A DNA stretch of 64,000 nucleotides from Algoriphagus litoralis. Its GTDB lineage: Bacteria; Bacteroidota; Bacteroidia; Cytophagales; Cyclobacteriaceae. The notes beneath the pieces were generated by a model that saw only the letters and a program-made list of their open reading frames with translations, had not been told where the DNA came from and did no database searches. The position numbers and the translations under genes were made by a program. Below are positions 31,896 to 41,131 of this stretch, piece after piece. The DNA lies in assembly GCF_003259255.1 (NCBI RefSeq), contig NZ_QGOL01000006.1, positions 248,001 to 312,000 of the forward strand, read 5' to 3'. Position 1 is the first letter of the stretch; each line of letters begins with the position of its first letter.

Positions 31896-33065
31896 TTATT
31901 TCGTGTCCTTTCTGGCTTTTTTCATGACTTGGGTGATCAGGGGATGGTAATAATTCCAAAAGAAACCCTGCCTGTCAGAATAATCTGAGGCTACATACAG
32001 CCCTCGCCAGAGAATGGGCAACCCGAAAAAATAGGGAGAGCCAAAATTTCCGCTGATATCCGAATAGTCTCCGGCAAAATAATACTGAGAACCCTCCCCT
32101 GCTTTTCTGACTACAGCTGCTGGGAAAAACCGAGGCAATCCCATACTTCTCAGTCGCTGCAACCCTTCCAGCGTGGGGTCAATATCATAATAAGAGATAA
32201 CCTGATAGTCACGCTCGATCATCACGACATCAAACCAATCAGGATAAGGAACCACCTCAGGAAGTCTGAAACCATGTTTGTTGATTTTTTGAGTACGGAC
32301 GAGCGGAATTTTATTCTGATAGTCTGCCTGATGCTCAAATCCTTCAATCTCACCGGTCTCCTTAATAAAAATCAATCCTGGACCACTCAAATCCCAAGTT
32401 TCATGTTGCTTCTGATACTGCCTGATCATCCATTTGGGAATGGAGGTGTTGTTAAGGGTATCCAGTTCATCAAAATAACGGGCAATCCATCCGGTCCATT
32501 TGATTCCCATCAGATTTTCAAATTCAGTCCTGATCGCCTTAGGGGTAGGTGATGCCATCGAATTGTATTCAGCAACAAGCACTTTACCTTTTTCTTTGGC
32601 ATGACGGATCAATTGATTATCAGCTTGATCCAATCCACCATAGATTTTTTTGGTGATTTTCACTTCGGTATTGTTGGAGAAATCACCTTCAAATACACCA
32701 TAGGTGTCAGCAAAATAGATCAAACCATAGTCATCTGCTATTGTGCTGATTTCATCATCAGTCTTTCCTTTCAGATCTTTGGCTTGACCATAATCTTCCT
32801 GATCATTAGGGAAAAAGCCTAAATAATCCTTTTCACTTTGGTAAGGCTCACCGGTAGATTTGCTGTACTTCAAATGGTTCAACGTCCAGAATAGCCCCTT
32901 ATGCTCTTGAAAGCTCTGATCAGGCACCGTCTTGTCTATAATCAAAATATCAAGAGGTTTGGAGGGAGTAAAATACCAAATGGCAAAACTCAGCAGCGGC
33001 AATCCTAGGACCAGTAGTATCAACAGTCTAAGTCTCCACAGAAAAAGTTTGAATTCTTCTTTCAT
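31896..33065 (-). CDS. Membrane-anchored protein of unknown function, last gene of the exopolysaccharide operon
   Basis: 389 residues with one N-terminal membrane helix (LRLLILLVLGLPLLSFAIWYF) and a large outside domain. The domain opens with a strand-loop unit PLDILIIDKTVPDQSFQEHKGLFWTLNHL, later DYGLIYFADTYGVF, GKVLVAEYNSMASP and the segment RSMGLPRFFPAAVV, which together look like a glutamine-amidotransferase-like or deacetylase-like alpha/beta fold without a clear active site. I do not recognise a named family. It follows the YaiO-type gene by 12 bases, and the gene order suggests it modifies or transports the polymer. Confidence 0.65.
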   Translation of the reverse strand: MKEEFKLFLWRLRLLILLVLGLPLLSFAIWYFTPSKPLDILIIDKTVPDQSFQEHKGLFWTLNHLKYSKSTGEPYQSEKDYLGFFPNDQEDYGQAKDLKGKTDDEISTIADDYGLIYFADTYGVFEGDFSNNTEVKITKKIYGGLDQADNQLIRHAKEKGKVLVAEYNSMASPTPKAIRTEFENLMGIKWTGWIARYFDELDTLNNTSIPKWMIRQYQKQHETWDLSGPGLIFIKETGEIEGFEHQADYQNKIPLVRTQKINKHGFRLPEVVPYPDWFDVVMIERDYQVISYYDIDPTLEGLQRLRSMGLPRFFPAAVVRKAGEGSQYYFAGDYSDISGNFGSPYFFGLPILWRGLYVASDYSDRQGFFWNYYHPLITQVMKKARKDTK

Positions 33066-33077
33066 AGTGTAATAAGA

Positions 33078-34307
33078 CTAGAATCGATATTCGAATCCAA
33101 GGGAAAGGTTGATGTTGTTTCTGATAGTATTCGCATTTAATTCATCCCTGCTATATCCTGTAAATCCGTAAATCAAAAATCTGGGTGACACAAGCTGTTG
33201 GTAACCGAGTCGAGCGCGATAGGAATTAAGTAACTGGGATTGATCCCGTGTCTCTTCATCAGGAGAAACACCCGTACCCAATTGAATACTAAAGAAATCT
33301 TCCGCAGTCTTAAAGTAATATCGGCCAGTAAACTGTGCTGAAGTGCTAGCTCCTAGCGTAGGATCTGGAATCACATTGAGTCTGGCATTCAGCCACCAGT
33401 TCCCGATATATTTTCCTACAGAGCCTGTGATGATGTGAGTCACCGCCGAAAACCCCAGATAGCGATACCCAGCATCCACTTCCCAGGCTTTGTTAAGATT
33501 GTGATAGTAGGATGCCCCAAATCTGAATTTTGGAAAAAATGATGCTCCTGAACCTCCGATATTGATGTAGGCATACCCATTTTCTCCTATCGAAGGATAC
33601 GCATCCAATTCAACCAAAGTCCCAAAGCCATCAAATCTGACCGATTGGGTAACCCTTGCGATGAGAGCCCCGGTTAATTTGGTACGGGTTCGGCCATAGA
33701 CAGACCAAGTATGCCATGGAGTAATATCTCCCAGAAAAGTATCATAATCATAGGTAGTACCTACGGCATTGACTCGCCTATAGCGGTCTAGATTTTTCAT
33801 ATACCCCAACAGGCCTTCTGTTTTGAAACCCTTTTGAAATAAGGAATCAACCAAAACAAAAGCCTCCTGATACTGCTCCTGATAATACAACAATCGGGAC
33901 TGCCGATAGGTAATTTCTTCGGGAGTCGGAGCTCCGAGGTTGGCTTTGGCACGATCAATGATTTCTTTGGCCTGAGCTAGATCATCGTTCCAAAAGAGGT
34001 TGTCAATATAAGCCACATAGCCATCGGAATAGGTCGGTGAGGCAGTAATGGCCCGCTCAAGATAAATACTCGCAGAATCATTTTTACCTTCCCAAGCATA
34101 GCTTCTTCCCACCAAAATCAGAATATCGGCATAGTTTGGATACTTTTCTAAGGCCCGAAATGCCACTTTTCTGCCTTCAGAATATTTCTTGTCAAAGATT
34201 AATTCTCTAGCCTGTACCAGTAGCTCATCGGGATCAAATGAATCCTGTGCAGTCGCGACACCAACTGCAAGGAAAAATCCCATCAGGATGAATAACAATT
34301 GCTTCAT
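33078..34307 (-). CDS. TPR protein with C-terminal YaiO-type outer-membrane barrel
   Basis: 409 residues from ATG 34307 (MKQLLFILMGFFLAVGVATAQ), giving a signal peptide; it overlaps the glycosyltransferase stop by four bases (ATGA). Residues of about 22-190 are TPR helices (ARELIFDKKYSEGRKVAFRALEKYPNYADILILVGRSYAWEGKNDSASIYLERAI). The rest is a barrel (GTTYDYDTFLGDITPWHTWSVYGRTRT, YGFTGYSRDELNANTIRNNINLSLGFEYRF, ending in aromatic F). This TPR-plus-YaiO layout is what outer-membrane polysaccharide export proteins such as PgaA/BcsC-like proteins provide in other systems, so it probably exports the glucan-like polymer made by the adjacent synthase. Confidence 0.82.
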   Translation of the reverse strand: MKQLLFILMGFFLAVGVATAQDSFDPDELLVQARELIFDKKYSEGRKVAFRALEKYPNYADILILVGRSYAWEGKNDSASIYLERAITASPTYSDGYVAYIDNLFWNDDLAQAKEIIDRAKANLGAPTPEEITYRQSRLLYYQEQYQEAFVLVDSLFQKGFKTEGLLGYMKNLDRYRRVNAVGTTYDYDTFLGDITPWHTWSVYGRTRTKLTGALIARVTQSVRFDGFGTLVELDAYPSIGENGYAYINIGGSGASFFPKFRFGASYYHNLNKAWEVDAGYRYLGFSAVTHIITGSVGKYIGNWWLNARLNVIPDPTLGASTSAQFTGRYYFKTAEDFFSIQLGTGVSPDEETRDQSQLLNSYRARLGYQQLVSPRFLIYGFTGYSRDELNANTIRNNINLSLGFEYRF

Positions 34308-35767
34308 GGGGTGCTGGTTTGGGGGCTTAAGTTTTTCTTGTCTTCTGCTTTTTTGAATCCCGTACGAATCATGGATCCCCAACCACCTTTGCCTTTGATA
34401 AAATCGTAGTGCCCCTGGAGTCCCCAGAGGACAATTTTGGGGTGGATCATAAACGGCTCAGTGATAATCATCCAGATCAATCGTCTCAGGTCTTTTTTAT
34501 CCTTGTAATTATTAAAAGATATCTGCTCATACAAGACACTGAAAGAAGACACAAGCAGGGACAATAAATACATCATCACCAAAAGGGAGAAAAAGTATAC
34601 CGCACTGAAATCACCAATCATCAACAAAATCAAAGTATACAATACCCCCAAAGTCTCCAAAATCGGTGCGGACTTTTCAAAGACCGACCAAAAAGGGTAA
34701 GAAATCATTCCCATCAATCCATATTTTGGGTTCAGTTTAAGTGCCTGATGGAGTTGCAGCGTCTCTATAGTGCCTCTAATCCAGCGGTTTCGCTGCCGGG
34801 AAAGAATTTCATCACTCTCAGGTACTTCTGTCCAGCAAAGCGGATCCGGCACGAAGCCAACACGATACGGGATTTTTTGCTCTTCCATGTACCTTCTCAT
34901 TCGGACAATCAGCTCCATGTCCTCACCTACAGTTTTGGGAAAATATCCCCCGACTGCCCGCACGAGATCTTTTCTGAAAAACCCAAAGGCACCGGAAATC
35001 AACATCAGGCCATTGACCCGGGACCAGGCCATTCTTCCCATCAGAAAAGCCCTGAAATATTCGATCACTTGGAACCTTCCCAGTTCGGATTCAGGCACAC
35101 GATAGGTGGTGACTGTACCATCCTGAACATCACAGTTGTTGGCGATTCCTATTACTCCACCTACTGCGATTACTTTCCGGTTGGTCTCTTCCATAAAAGG
35201 TCGGACCATCCTGGAAATCGATTCACTTGAGAGAATACAATCGACATCGATGCAAGCTAGGATTTCCAAGTTGGCGACATTAATCCCGGTATTCAGCGCA
35301 TCTGCTTTGCCTCCGTTTTCCTTATCGATGACTGTCAGTCGTCGGTAAGACATATTCCTGGATCTGTAGATGCCTCTGACGAGCTTGGTTTCGATTTCAG
35401 GGATGTAGTTGTAATTGGTTTTTTCCAACTCAAAAAATTGAATGAGTTTTTCCAGGGTATCGTCCTTGGAGCCATCATTGATTAAGATCACCTCAAATTT
35501 CCCATAGTGAAGAGAAAGTAGACTTTGCGCATTCTGAACAATGTTCGCCCCTTCATTGTACGCTGGAGCCAATATGGAAACCCCGGGTGCTATCGGTGAG
35601 GTAATGATATCCCCATAATCAGCAAATCGGTTTTTGCGTAAATAATCCCGCATCTCCAATGCACTCAAGACCATCAAAATCAGATAGATCACAATCACAG
35701 AGAAGCTCAGAGCCAAAAATATCCAGCCGAAAATCTCCAATATGAAAAAGAATAAAAAATTATACAT
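34304..35767 (-). CDS. GT2 processive polysaccharide synthase (PgaC/IcaA-like)
   Basis: 487 residues. N-terminal membrane helix pair (FLFFFILEIFGWIFLALSFSVIVIYLILMV), cytoplasmic GT-A domain with substrate Asp in NDGSKDDT, metal DVD at 174-176, GED at 281-283 (catalytic base) and QRNRW at 325-329 (the D,D,D,QxxRW synthase signature). Then membrane helices (LGVLYTLILLMIGDF, VYFFSLLVMMYLLSLLVSSF). The signature is that of enzymes that polymerise and secrete N-acetylglucosamine or glucose chains. It overlaps the upstream HEAT gene by 8 bases and the downstream TPR/YaiO gene by 4, so the three are translationally coupled. Confidence 0.9.
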   Translation of the reverse strand: MYNFLFFFILEIFGWIFLALSFSVIVIYLILMVLSALEMRDYLRKNRFADYGDIITSPIAPGVSILAPAYNEGANIVQNAQSLLSLHYGKFEVILINDGSKDDTLEKLIQFFELEKTNYNYIPEIETKLVRGIYRSRNMSYRRLTVIDKENGGKADALNTGINVANLEILACIDVDCILSSESISRMVRPFMEETNRKVIAVGGVIGIANNCDVQDGTVTTYRVPESELGRFQVIEYFRAFLMGRMAWSRVNGLMLISGAFGFFRKDLVRAVGGYFPKTVGEDMELIVRMRRYMEEQKIPYRVGFVPDPLCWTEVPESDEILSRQRNRWIRGTIETLQLHQALKLNPKYGLMGMISYPFWSVFEKSAPILETLGVLYTLILLMIGDFSAVYFFSLLVMMYLLSLLVSSFSVLYEQISFNNYKDKKDLRRLIWMIITEPFMIHPKIVLWGLQGHYDFIKGKGGWGSMIRTGFKKAEDKKNLSPQTSTP

Positions 35768-37334
35768 GCTGGAGAAGGGGGTCTAAAATGTGATTCTTAA
35801 TCTGTGTCATTTCCAGATCCTCATCCAAAACAAAAAGTTGCTCGAATCTTTGGCTATCCAGATCATGGAGACTTTTCATCAATACTTGCTTATTTCTTGG
35901 GTTTGTTTCCAGGAGGATTAATTCAATCAATAATTCGATTGATTCGGTATTTCCGATGACTGCGGCGGTTTTGGCTGCTGCCAAAATCAAGGTTGGATTT
36001 TCTGACGACAGACACTGATTTACAAAACCCACCTCCATGTGGGCACCCAGTGCACCATAGATTTCTAGAATCTCGATCTTCTCCACAATAGAAACATTTT
36101 CGGCCAAAGTCGACAAAATCTCGATTAGATCCACCCTACCCAGTGTTTTCACCAGCCGATATCCAAAGATTCGGATACTTGGATTGGATGACTGGAATAG
36201 CGTTTCAAGATTTAGTTTCTTTTGATGGCTGACAAAGCGGATGATCCGTAGATAATTCATCTGTTGCCAGAGTGAAAGTGGATAAGTTTGATCTCTCAAA
36301 AATGCCAAATCAACTTTTTCGGAAAGATTCAGGACTGTAGCGACTGCAAGAGATCTGATATGAAAATTGGATGAGTTGGTATGTGCTTTCACCTTAGGCA
36401 AGGCCTCCACAAGGTCCATTTCATTGATCTGAACCAAGCCCATAGCCACTTGGGCCCATTTTCTACTCGTCAGGGACTTGATGGACTGTTTATCCAAAGC
36501 CAATTTGCGGTAAAGTGCTTTTAGTTTTTCCTTAAAGTCTCCCTTCATTTTCTTATTCAAACCAATGATCCGCTCAATCAAAACCTCTCTGAAGATTGGC
36601 TTAGAAATCATGGAAGCAGGGAAATAATCATTCAAAGACACCTGATCCAGATCAAAGATTTCCTGGAGTTCTTTTTCAAAAAGTAAAGAAGTCAGGGGAT
36701 CTACGATCAGGCGATCGTATTCTTTTAATAGGTGTTCCTTTCTATTCTTTCTGGCTTTCATCACCAGCATAAAGGCGATCATGCTGAGGGCTACGACAAA
36801 GAAAAAAACTATGATGATCGTGACAATCAATAGCTTAAAATCACTGATAAATCTTAGTTTAAACTTCTCCAAAGGCGTATAGTGTGCATAGGAAGCTAAA
36901 GACACAATATCTTCAGAAGGGGTAACCTCCTCTGTTCTAACTAAAAATTCGCTGCTGTTTACCAGGTTTGCGACGTATTCCCGAGTGGCTCCAAACGAAA
37001 GAACCTCTGAGAAAACCAAGTATTGGACTTCATAACCCACTCTCATTTCTATGAAATTCTGCTCCACTACCTTTGCGATAGCTAGGTCAGTGATGGGTAG
37101 GGAAACAAGTCCTGAGTCCGTTTGAGACCAGCCAAGTTGCTTGCTGAAGGAGGCTGTATCCTCCGTATCGGGCAAAAAATACCGAAAACTTAAATTAGGA
37201 ATCTCCTCCTGAAGAAATAAAAAACTATGAAACGAAGCTGAGTCTGCAGGAATTAAATCCTCCTGTGCATTGACAATCGAAAATTGGAGAAGGAAGAAAG
37301 AAACAAAGAACGATTGAAGTAAAGATCTCCTCAT
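35760..37334 (-). CDS. Exported/membrane HEAT-repeat protein of the exopolysaccharide operon
   Basis: 524 residues: signal peptide (residues 1-23), periplasmic part to about 165, one membrane helix at 168-192 (LLIVTIIIVFFFVVALSMIAFML), then a cytoplasmic domain of about 330 residues built of helical repeats (LVEALPKVKAHTNSSNFHIRSLAVATVLNL; LFQSSNPSIRIFGYRLVKTLG; LSSENPTLILAAAKTAAVIG), consistent with HEAT/ARM repeats. No enzymatic motif. It sits between the response regulator and the synthase and could act as a platform that passes a signal to the GT2 enzyme; that is inference. Confidence 0.75.
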   Translation of the reverse strand: MRRSLLQSFFVSFFLLQFSIVNAQEDLIPADSASFHSFLFLQEEIPNLSFRYFLPDTEDTASFSKQLGWSQTDSGLVSLPITDLAIAKVVEQNFIEMRVGYEVQYLVFSEVLSFGATREYVANLVNSSEFLVRTEEVTPSEDIVSLASYAHYTPLEKFKLRFISDFKLLIVTIIIVFFFVVALSMIAFMLVMKARKNRKEHLLKEYDRLIVDPLTSLLFEKELQEIFDLDQVSLNDYFPASMISKPIFREVLIERIIGLNKKMKGDFKEKLKALYRKLALDKQSIKSLTSRKWAQVAMGLVQINEMDLVEALPKVKAHTNSSNFHIRSLAVATVLNLSEKVDLAFLRDQTYPLSLWQQMNYLRIIRFVSHQKKLNLETLFQSSNPSIRIFGYRLVKTLGRVDLIEILSTLAENVSIVEKIEILEIYGALGAHMEVGFVNQCLSSENPTLILAAAKTAAVIGNTESIELLIELILLETNPRNKQVLMKSLHDLDSQRFEQLFVLDEDLEMTQIKNHILDPLLQHV

Positions 37335-37340
37335 TGGACA

Positions 37341-37700
37341 TTATCTAAAAATCCGCTTTACACGAATCGCCAATTCATTTGGATTGAATGGCTTGGGAAT
37401 AAAATCTGAAACCCCAAGATTGAATGCCTCCAATACCACTTCTTCTTCCTCGCCCAGTGAACTCAATACAATAATAGGGGTGTCAGGCCGAGACTTTCGG
37501 GCATGATGGATAATCTCAATGCCACTTCGAAAGGGCATCATCACATCGGTTATAATCAAATCAGGAGAAAAACTGTCTATCGCTTTGATTCCTTCGTTTC
37601 CATCACTCACCAAATGGGTCTGATACCCATCCTTTTTTAACCTAAACTGAACCAAACTTGAAATCAACAAATCGTCCTCTATTATCAGGATTTTTTTCAT
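37341..37700 (-). CDS. Single-domain response regulator
   Basis: 119 residues from ATG 37700 (MKKILIIEDD); the frame is open 59 codons further upstream, but that part is not a REC domain and lacks coding character. Receiver features: acidic E8-D9-D10, phosphoacceptor D52 in LIITDVMMP, S80/S81 in IVLSSLGEE and K103 in FIPKPF. There is no output domain, so it must act by protein contact. It is the first gene of the exopolysaccharide operon (6 bases before the HEAT gene); no histidine kinase is in the window. Confidence 0.9.
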   Translation of the reverse strand: MKKILIIEDDLLISSLVQFRLKKDGYQTHLVSDGNEGIKAIDSFSPDLIITDVMMPFRSGIEIIHHARKSRPDTPIIVLSSLGEEEEVVLEAFNLGVSDFIPKPFNPNELAIRVKRIFR

Positions 37701-38019
37701 GACGTGGGGGTGAACCAACTCTAAAGATAACATCAAAGAATAATATTCAAGACTTTTTAACCGTTCAAATAAGCCTTTCAAAAATTGATAGTAGAACAAA
37801 AGCAATTTTTCGTATTTCATGATCCCGAAAATACCATTAGTCAAAAAAAAAGTTCTAAAAAAAAAATCTGCCTGCACAGTGATTATGCTTTTGTTAGCTT
37901 GCTAGTTGAAGAATAACCATCAATCGAATGAAATCTAGCATGACACAAATCTGAACACTGAGCGATGATGAAAAGTCAAGCGAGATTTCACCTGACCAAT
38001 TAAAAACAAATTTCAACAG
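37701..38019. other. Intergenic between the exopolysaccharide operon and the amidohydrolase cluster
   Basis: Divergent promoter region of about 320 bases, AT-rich, containing the promoters of both units. No RNA gene or strong inverted repeat was seen. The part near 37701-37877 is an open frame on the minus strand only because the upstream extension of the regulator has no stop. Confidence 0.5.
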
Positions 38020-39714
38020 ATGAAAAAACAATTTCTGAAAGCAGGAATCGTTGGATTGCTTTTGTCAGGATTTCTTTCGTCGACGGTCTGGTCTCAAAGT
38101 GACCCGACCGGAAAACGAAGAATATCTGACACTTATGCGATTACCAACGCAACAATTTTTGCAGGACCTGGACAGCAGGGCACCAAGGGTACAATCGTAT
38201 TCCGAGAGGGTGTGATACTGGGTATGGGGGCAAATCTTTCCATTCCCAAAGAAGCACAGGTAATCATGGGGGATTCACTTTTCATCTACCCTGGATTCAT
38301 AGACGGTGCCGGAACCATGGGTATTACCAAACCGAAAGATCCCGAAAGACCAAAAGACTTTGTCTCCTCCAATCCACCGGACGAAATCGCAGGCATCACT
38401 CCGTGGAGGTCAGCCACAGACCAATTCGCCATTACCGGCAACCAAGTCGATGATTGGAGAAAAACAGGCTTTACCCTCAGCCAAGTTTTGCCAGAGGGTG
38501 GAATGATACCAGGTCGCGCCACATTAATGGTTTTGGGAAATAGCAGTTCAGTCAATGTATTGGTAGAAAACACAGGAATTGCGGCTACTTTCTCAGGATC
38601 TAGATCCATGTACCCAGCTACGGCTGTAGGTGTCATGGCCAAGTTTCGGGATGTTTACCAAAATACTTCCTTAGCCTTGGATCATTCCAAACTATTTGCT
38701 TCCACCTCTGGAATCAAAAGACCCGAAATGACCCCAACTCAAACAGCAATGGCTGCAGTGGTACAGGGTCAGCTTCCAATCCTTTTCAGAGCGGAATCAG
38801 ATCTCGAGGTGAGAAGAGCCATCTCTTTGCAAAAAGAATTAGGCTTCAAACTGATTCTTACTGGTTTGGAAAACTATGAGAATGTCATTGACCTGATCAA
38901 ATCCAGTGGCACTCCGGTTTTGATCAAATTGGAAATCCCGGATGATAAAGCGGTCAAAAATCAAAAAGACGAAGATGTCACCGAAGCCACCAAAGCACAA
39001 TATGCTAGGGTAAAAGAAGCCTATGAAAAGGCTCTCAAGCAGGCTTCTTTGCTTGAAAAAGCAGGTATTCCTTTTGGCTTTTCGACCGCTGACACCAAAC
39101 CGGGTGATGCGATGAAAGCCATCCGAACCATGATCCAGAACGGACTGAGTGAGAAGGCCGCAATGGCAGCCTTGACTACCAATCCTGCTTCAATTCTTGG
39201 TATCAGTAGATTGGCTGGAACTATCGAAAAAGGCAAAATGGCCAATCTCGTAATCAGCACCGATTCTATTTTCAAAGAAGATGCACAGATCAAGCATGTA
39301 GTGGCAGATGGATTTATTTTTGACTACGAAGTCAAAAAGAAGTCAAGCAACGCAAATGGAAAAACTGAGGGCGGTCCAAGTCCAATAACTGGGGTTTGGG
39401 AGTATACATCTGAGACACCAGCAGGTTCATCGGGCGGTGAAATCACCATTGCCAAAACCGGTTCAGAATATTCAGGAACCATCACTTACGATGATCCATC
39501 CGGTGCAGGTAAAGTATCAGCACCCATAAAAAATGTCGCGCTGAATGGAAAGACACTTACATTCCAATTTGATGTCAATGCTGGTGGTATGTCTCTCACG
39601 GTAGACATTTCCGGAGAAATTAATGGTAACGAAATGGAAGGAACAATGGCAATCGCTCAATTCGGATCATTTCCTCTGACAGCAAAACTTTCCTCACCTA
39701 GCAAAAAACACTAA
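38020..39714 (+). CDS. Exported amidohydrolase paralogue lacking the metal-binding HxH
   Basis: 564 residues with a signal peptide (AGIVGLLLSGFLSSTVWSQ). Amidohydrolase-type frame: TYAITNATIFAGPG, VILGMGANLSIP, FIYPGFIDGAGTMG and late GLSEKAAMAALTTNPASILGISRLAGTIEKGKMANLVISTDSIF. The metal motif normally seen after PGxID (H-x-H) is replaced by GAG, and other zinc histidines are not evident, so it is probably not a metal-dependent hydrolase. The last 110 residues form an extra beta domain (TGVWEYTSETPAGSSGGEITI, then SGTITYDDPSG). It precedes the second paralogue by 4 bases. It may be a structural partner of the active paralogue, or a decayed enzyme. Confidence 0.8.
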   Translation: MKKQFLKAGIVGLLLSGFLSSTVWSQSDPTGKRRISDTYAITNATIFAGPGQQGTKGTIVFREGVILGMGANLSIPKEAQVIMGDSLFIYPGFIDGAGTMGITKPKDPERPKDFVSSNPPDEIAGITPWRSATDQFAITGNQVDDWRKTGFTLSQVLPEGGMIPGRATLMVLGNSSSVNVLVENTGIAATFSGSRSMYPATAVGVMAKFRDVYQNTSLALDHSKLFASTSGIKRPEMTPTQTAMAAVVQGQLPILFRAESDLEVRRAISLQKELGFKLILTGLENYENVIDLIKSSGTPVLIKLEIPDDKAVKNQKDEDVTEATKAQYARVKEAYEKALKQASLLEKAGIPFGFSTADTKPGDAMKAIRTMIQNGLSEKAAMAALTTNPASILGISRLAGTIEKGKMANLVISTDSIFKEDAQIKHVVADGFIFDYEVKKKSSNANGKTEGGPSPITGVWEYTSETPAGSSGGEITIAKTGSEYSGTITYDDPSGAGKVSAPIKNVALNGKTLTFQFDVNAGGMSLTVDISGEINGNEMEGTMAIAQFGSFPLTAKLSSPSKKH

Positions 39715-39718
39715 TTAC

Positions 39719-41107
39719 ATGAAAAAGCTCAATTTTATACTTGCTGCTTTGCTGGGACTGGGGTTGAATTATACCAACGCCCAAACCCAAAAGGGAAGCG
39801 TATTAATAAAAAATGCAACTGTACTGACAGTGACCAAGGGAAACCTTGAAAATACAGATGTCTTGGTACAGGACGGAATCATCAAGCAAGTCGGTAAGAA
39901 CATCAGTGCACCGTCCGGCGTGCAGACCATAGATGCCAGTGGCAAATACCTCATGCCAGGGATTATTGATGCCCACTCACACGTCGCTCTTGATGTGGTA
40001 AATGAAGCCTCTGCTCCAATTGTAGCTGAAGTCCGAATGAAGGACGTCGTCAATCCATTTGAAATCGGAATCTATCGTGCTCTTGCCGGTGGGGTGACTA
40101 TTTCTCATGCGATGCACGGATCTGCCAACGTGGTCGGCGGACAAAATGCAACCTTGAAACACCGTTGGGGAGCTAAAGACCCTGCGGATATCATCATGCA
40201 AGATGCGCCACGTACGATCAAGTTTGCTCTCGGCGAAAACCCCACTCGTGTACACGGCAGAGGCAATAACATCCAGCCAAGAACAAGAATGGGTGTGGAA
40301 GCAGTTTTACGAAACGGCTTCAACGAAGCGCTTCAATACAAAAAAGAATGGGCAAACTACAACGCGGCTAAGTCGCAGAAAGGCAATACTGCAACGCCTC
40401 CCGTCTACAACGAGCGTCTACAGACCTTAGCGGATATCCTAGATGGGAAGATCATCATCCACTGTCACTCTTATCGTGCTGACGAAATCTACATGTTGAT
40501 CAATGTGGCTAAGGATTTTGGAATCACCAAACTGGTGTTCCAACACACCAATGAAGGATTCAAAGTTGCTCCTGAAATCGCCGAGTATACTATGGGTGCA
40601 TCTGTTTTTGCGGACTGGTGGGCCTATAAAATGGAGGTTTACTATTCCACTGCATTTAATGCAGCCATCCTCCAGCGTAATGGCGCCATTACTTCGATCA
40701 ACTCCGATTCGGCAGAACTCATCCGTCACCTGTACCACGAAGCCGCCAAAACACAGCGTTATGGTGGATTGACTGACGACGAAGCACTGGCCATGATTAC
40801 TATCAATCCTGCCAAACAATTGGGAATCGACGACAAGGTTGGTTCGATTGAAGTAGGGAAGCAGGCTGATTTGGTGATTTTCGAAGGTCATCCTCTTTCT
40901 TCATACACAGTTCCACAAATGACCTTTGTGGATGGAGTGAAGTATTTTGACATCAAGTCAGATCCAGATGATCAGCGGCAGTTTGTAAGCGCTACCGAGA
41001 TGGTAGAGCCAATATTTCTCCGTACCGAAGAAGATCATCAGTGTATGCAGGACGTAGATGCTTACTTTGAAGCATTTCAGGGAGCTTTCCTGGAAGAAAA
41101 ACATTAA
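39719..41107 (+). CDS. Exported metal-dependent amidohydrolase (imidazolonepropionase/prolidase-like family)
   Basis: 462 residues, signal peptide (NFILAALLGLGLNYTNA). The full set of metal ligands is visible: H-x-H in IDAHSHVAL, His in IIIHCHSYRAD, His in LVFQHTNEG and Asp in SINSDSAE. Ending: TINPAKQLGIDDKVGSIEVGKQADLVIFEGHPLSSYTVPQMTFVDG, common in amidohydrolases. Such enzymes cleave dipeptides or cyclic amides; the substrate here is unknown. It is the only one of three tandem paralogues with an intact metal site, and is co-transcribed with them (gaps 4 and 24). Confidence 0.88.
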   Translation: MKKLNFILAALLGLGLNYTNAQTQKGSVLIKNATVLTVTKGNLENTDVLVQDGIIKQVGKNISAPSGVQTIDASGKYLMPGIIDAHSHVALDVVNEASAPIVAEVRMKDVVNPFEIGIYRALAGGVTISHAMHGSANVVGGQNATLKHRWGAKDPADIIMQDAPRTIKFALGENPTRVHGRGNNIQPRTRMGVEAVLRNGFNEALQYKKEWANYNAAKSQKGNTATPPVYNERLQTLADILDGKIIIHCHSYRADEIYMLINVAKDFGITKLVFQHTNEGFKVAPEIAEYTMGASVFADWWAYKMEVYYSTAFNAAILQRNGAITSINSDSAELIRHLYHEAAKTQRYGGLTDDEALAMITINPAKQLGIDDKVGSIEVGKQADLVIFEGHPLSSYTVPQMTFVDGVKYFDIKSDPDDQRQFVSATEMVEPIFLRTEEDHQCMQDVDAYFEAFQGAFLEEKH

Positions 41108-41131
41108 TCACCCCGAAAATTCAGACCTAAC

